Shown: piece after piece, positions 31,886-32,716 of the stretch
How the letters are laid out: each line of letters begins with the position of its first letter
How positions within the stretch are numbered: the first letter of the stretch is position 1
Assembly: GCA_016213925.1 (NCBI GenBank)
Contig: JACQZH010000002.1
Coordinates: forward strand, 1 to 32,716
Length of the DNA: 32,716 bases
Direction: 5' to 3'
Origin: Candidatus Omnitrophota bacterium
GTDB taxonomy: Bacteria > Omnitrophota > Gorgyraeia > B26-G9
Made by a program: the position numbers and the translations under genes
The notes under the pieces: model-generated
The model's input: only the letters and a program-made list of their open reading frames with translations
Told to the model about the DNA's origin: nothing
Database searches by the model: none

Positions 31886-31914
31886 TTGATGTTTTTTAGG
31901 TTTAATGGTATACT
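31886..31914 (+). promoter_or_regulatory. Promoter of the right-edge gene
   Basis: TTGATG (31886-31891), 17-bp spacer, TATACT (31909-31914). It is divergent from the pab promoter and about 40 bp before the ATG of the partial gene at 31961. Confidence 0.65.
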
Positions 31915-31960
31915 TTATATAAACTTTTGAAAAGAGCGGTTCATGATTTAAAAGGCGTAT

Positions 31961-32716
31961 ATGCATGATAATAGAAGAATGAAACATAAGTTAACTTTTG
32001 GCTTAATTGCGTTTATTTGCCAGGTTAGTTTGGTTTATTCTGCAGCACAGGCCAGCTGGCTTAATCGGGATGTTGCGCAAGATTATTTGCAGCAACGCTA
32101 TGGTGACCAAAATAAAAATAATCATAATAGTACCAAGCATAACAATATAATTGTAATCAAAAAAACAGATAAGGAAACCGGCCTCCCCAATAACCAGAAC
32201 ATAGAAAAGATGATAATGCCTCTTTTGAACAAATCTTCTGCAGAGAAAAGTTCACAGCAGGATCTAAAACAACAAACAGCTAGCGGATTAAATGTATCCG
32301 GCGCTGATTTACAAACGAAAGTGAAACTTTTAAAAAGCATGGATTGTTCCCAATCTGAAGCCGCGGTTAATTTAATCGGGGTTAATGGCGGAGGGCATGC
32401 GGTAAAAGATGTTTCTAACGCGCTCAAAGAAGCGGGATATAACCAACAGAAGGTTGATAGATTCCTGGGGAGTGTTGTAGATAGGTTAGAGCAAAATCTG
32501 GATTTAAATAAGATGCCTACGAATAATGAGCAAAATACTCGGATTGATTGGAAACAGCAGAAGACAGTCGCGCAAACCGGCCAGCAGAAACTTCAGGAGC
32601 AGAATAAGCCGGCGGATAGCAAACAAAACGAAATTTATTCCAATCAGCAGTTAGAACAGCAAAAGACAGTCGCGCAAACCGGCCAGCAGAAACTTCAGGA
32701 GCAGAATAAGCCGGCG
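31961..32716 (+). CDS. Secreted Gln-rich repeat protein, 3' end cut off
   Basis: This open frame has no stop before the window ends, which is why the ORF track misses it. It starts MHDNRRMKHK and has a signal peptide (LTFGLIAFICQVSLVYSAAQA). A polar Asn/Lys-rich part (NQNKNNHNSTKHNNIIVIKK type) comes next. A more structured segment follows (KVKLLKSMDCSQSEAAVNLIG, DVSNALKEAGYNQQKVD) that looks like two short helical units. After that is a Gln-rich stretch with the start of a 34-residue repeat beginning QQKTVAQTGQQKL. AAAGG precedes ATG 31961 and a good promoter lies upstream. I do not recognise a family; it is probably an exported structural or surface protein. Confidence 0.75.
   Translation, partial: MHDNRRMKHKLTFGLIAFICQVSLVYSAAQASWLNRDVAQDYLQQRYGDQNKNNHNSTKHNNIIVIKKTDKETGLPNNQNIEKMIMPLLNKSSAEKSSQQDLKQQTASGLNVSGADLQTKVKLLKSMDCSQSEAAVNLIGVNGGGHAVKDVSNALKEAGYNQQKVDRFLGSVVDRLEQNLDLNKMPTNNEQNTRIDWKQQKTVAQTGQQKLQEQNKPADSKQNEIYSNQQLEQQKTVAQTGQQKLQEQNKPA
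32555..32716 (+). repeat. 102-bp in-frame tandem repeat at right edge
   Basis: Two units of 102 bp (34 codons) start at 32555 and 32657; the second is cut by the window end. The 54 bases from AAGACAGTCGCG to AAGCCGGCG (32561-32614 and 32663-32716) are identical, so the duplication is recent or kept uniform by recombination. Confidence 0.9.

Noticed and set aside
32122-32427. 101-aa - strand ORF at the right edge
   Set aside because: Shadow of the open + strand frame that has promoter, ribosome site and signal peptide.

Overview
The window looks like part of a chromosome from an AT-rich, diderm (outer-membrane-bearing), probably anaerobic uncultivated bacterium. Evidence for a diderm is the TonB-dependent receptor with its own TonB and the lipoprotein and periplasmic proteins. 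Two radical-SAM enzymes suit anaerobic life. The gene mix (two-CW protein, DUF2089-LemA pair, C25 peptidase, HD-GYP/GGDEF proteins, DUF6941) and the many short heptamer repeats between genes remind me of Omnitrophota-type MAGs. That placement is inference. I see no rRNA, tRNA, CRISPR array or recognisable IS transposase.

Layout. 1-5310: a glycosidase-like TIM-barrel protein, a cobalamin-binding-type radical SAM enzyme, a two-CW protein, a possible small membrane protein, an SPL-like radical SAM protein, a YfiM-like protein and a ribosome-rescue-type release factor homologue. 5627-13123: an envelope and signalling block with DUF2089, LemA, a diguanylate cyclase, a large secreted gingipain-like peptidase, a DUF3784 membrane protein and a TPM/TPR lipoprotein. 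13151-15294: a PAS-GAF-GGDEF-HD-GYP gene that has lost its GGDEF core and is split into two frames.

15474-28305 is a corrinoid salvage and remodelling locus. A strong promoter, cobalamin riboswitch and terminator precede cobS-cobC-cobU-cobT-cobD(broken)-cbiB-[AsnB-like]-[DUF71]-btuF-btuC-btuD-cobO. A second promoter and a variant cobalamin riboswitch precede btuB-tonB. BtuB/TonB bring corrinoid across the outer membrane and BtuFCD across the inner membrane. CobO adenosylates it. CbiB with CobD attach the aminopropanol linker, and CobU/CobT/CobC/CobS build and join the nucleotide loop. Two PP-loop ATPases of unproven role (AsnB C-terminal-like with a zinc ribbon, and DUF71) sit between the assembly and uptake genes. 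They are the best candidates here for an undescribed step.

28302-32716: a DJ-1/PfpI protein, a PilZ protein, a DUF6941 protein, a divergent pabB-pabC fusion behind a leader with an internal terminator, and a secreted Gln-rich repeat protein cut by the right edge and absent from the ORF track.

Two themes cross the window. First, short tandem arrays with a 7-bp period occupy gaps between genes. One is interrupted in perfect register by a 54-bp hairpin element, one sits inside cobT, and an inverted pair forms a peripheral arm of the second riboswitch. Second, two genes 4.6 kb apart (GGDEF and cobD) carry the same lesion: an internal deletion with a frame change at a low-complexity junction.
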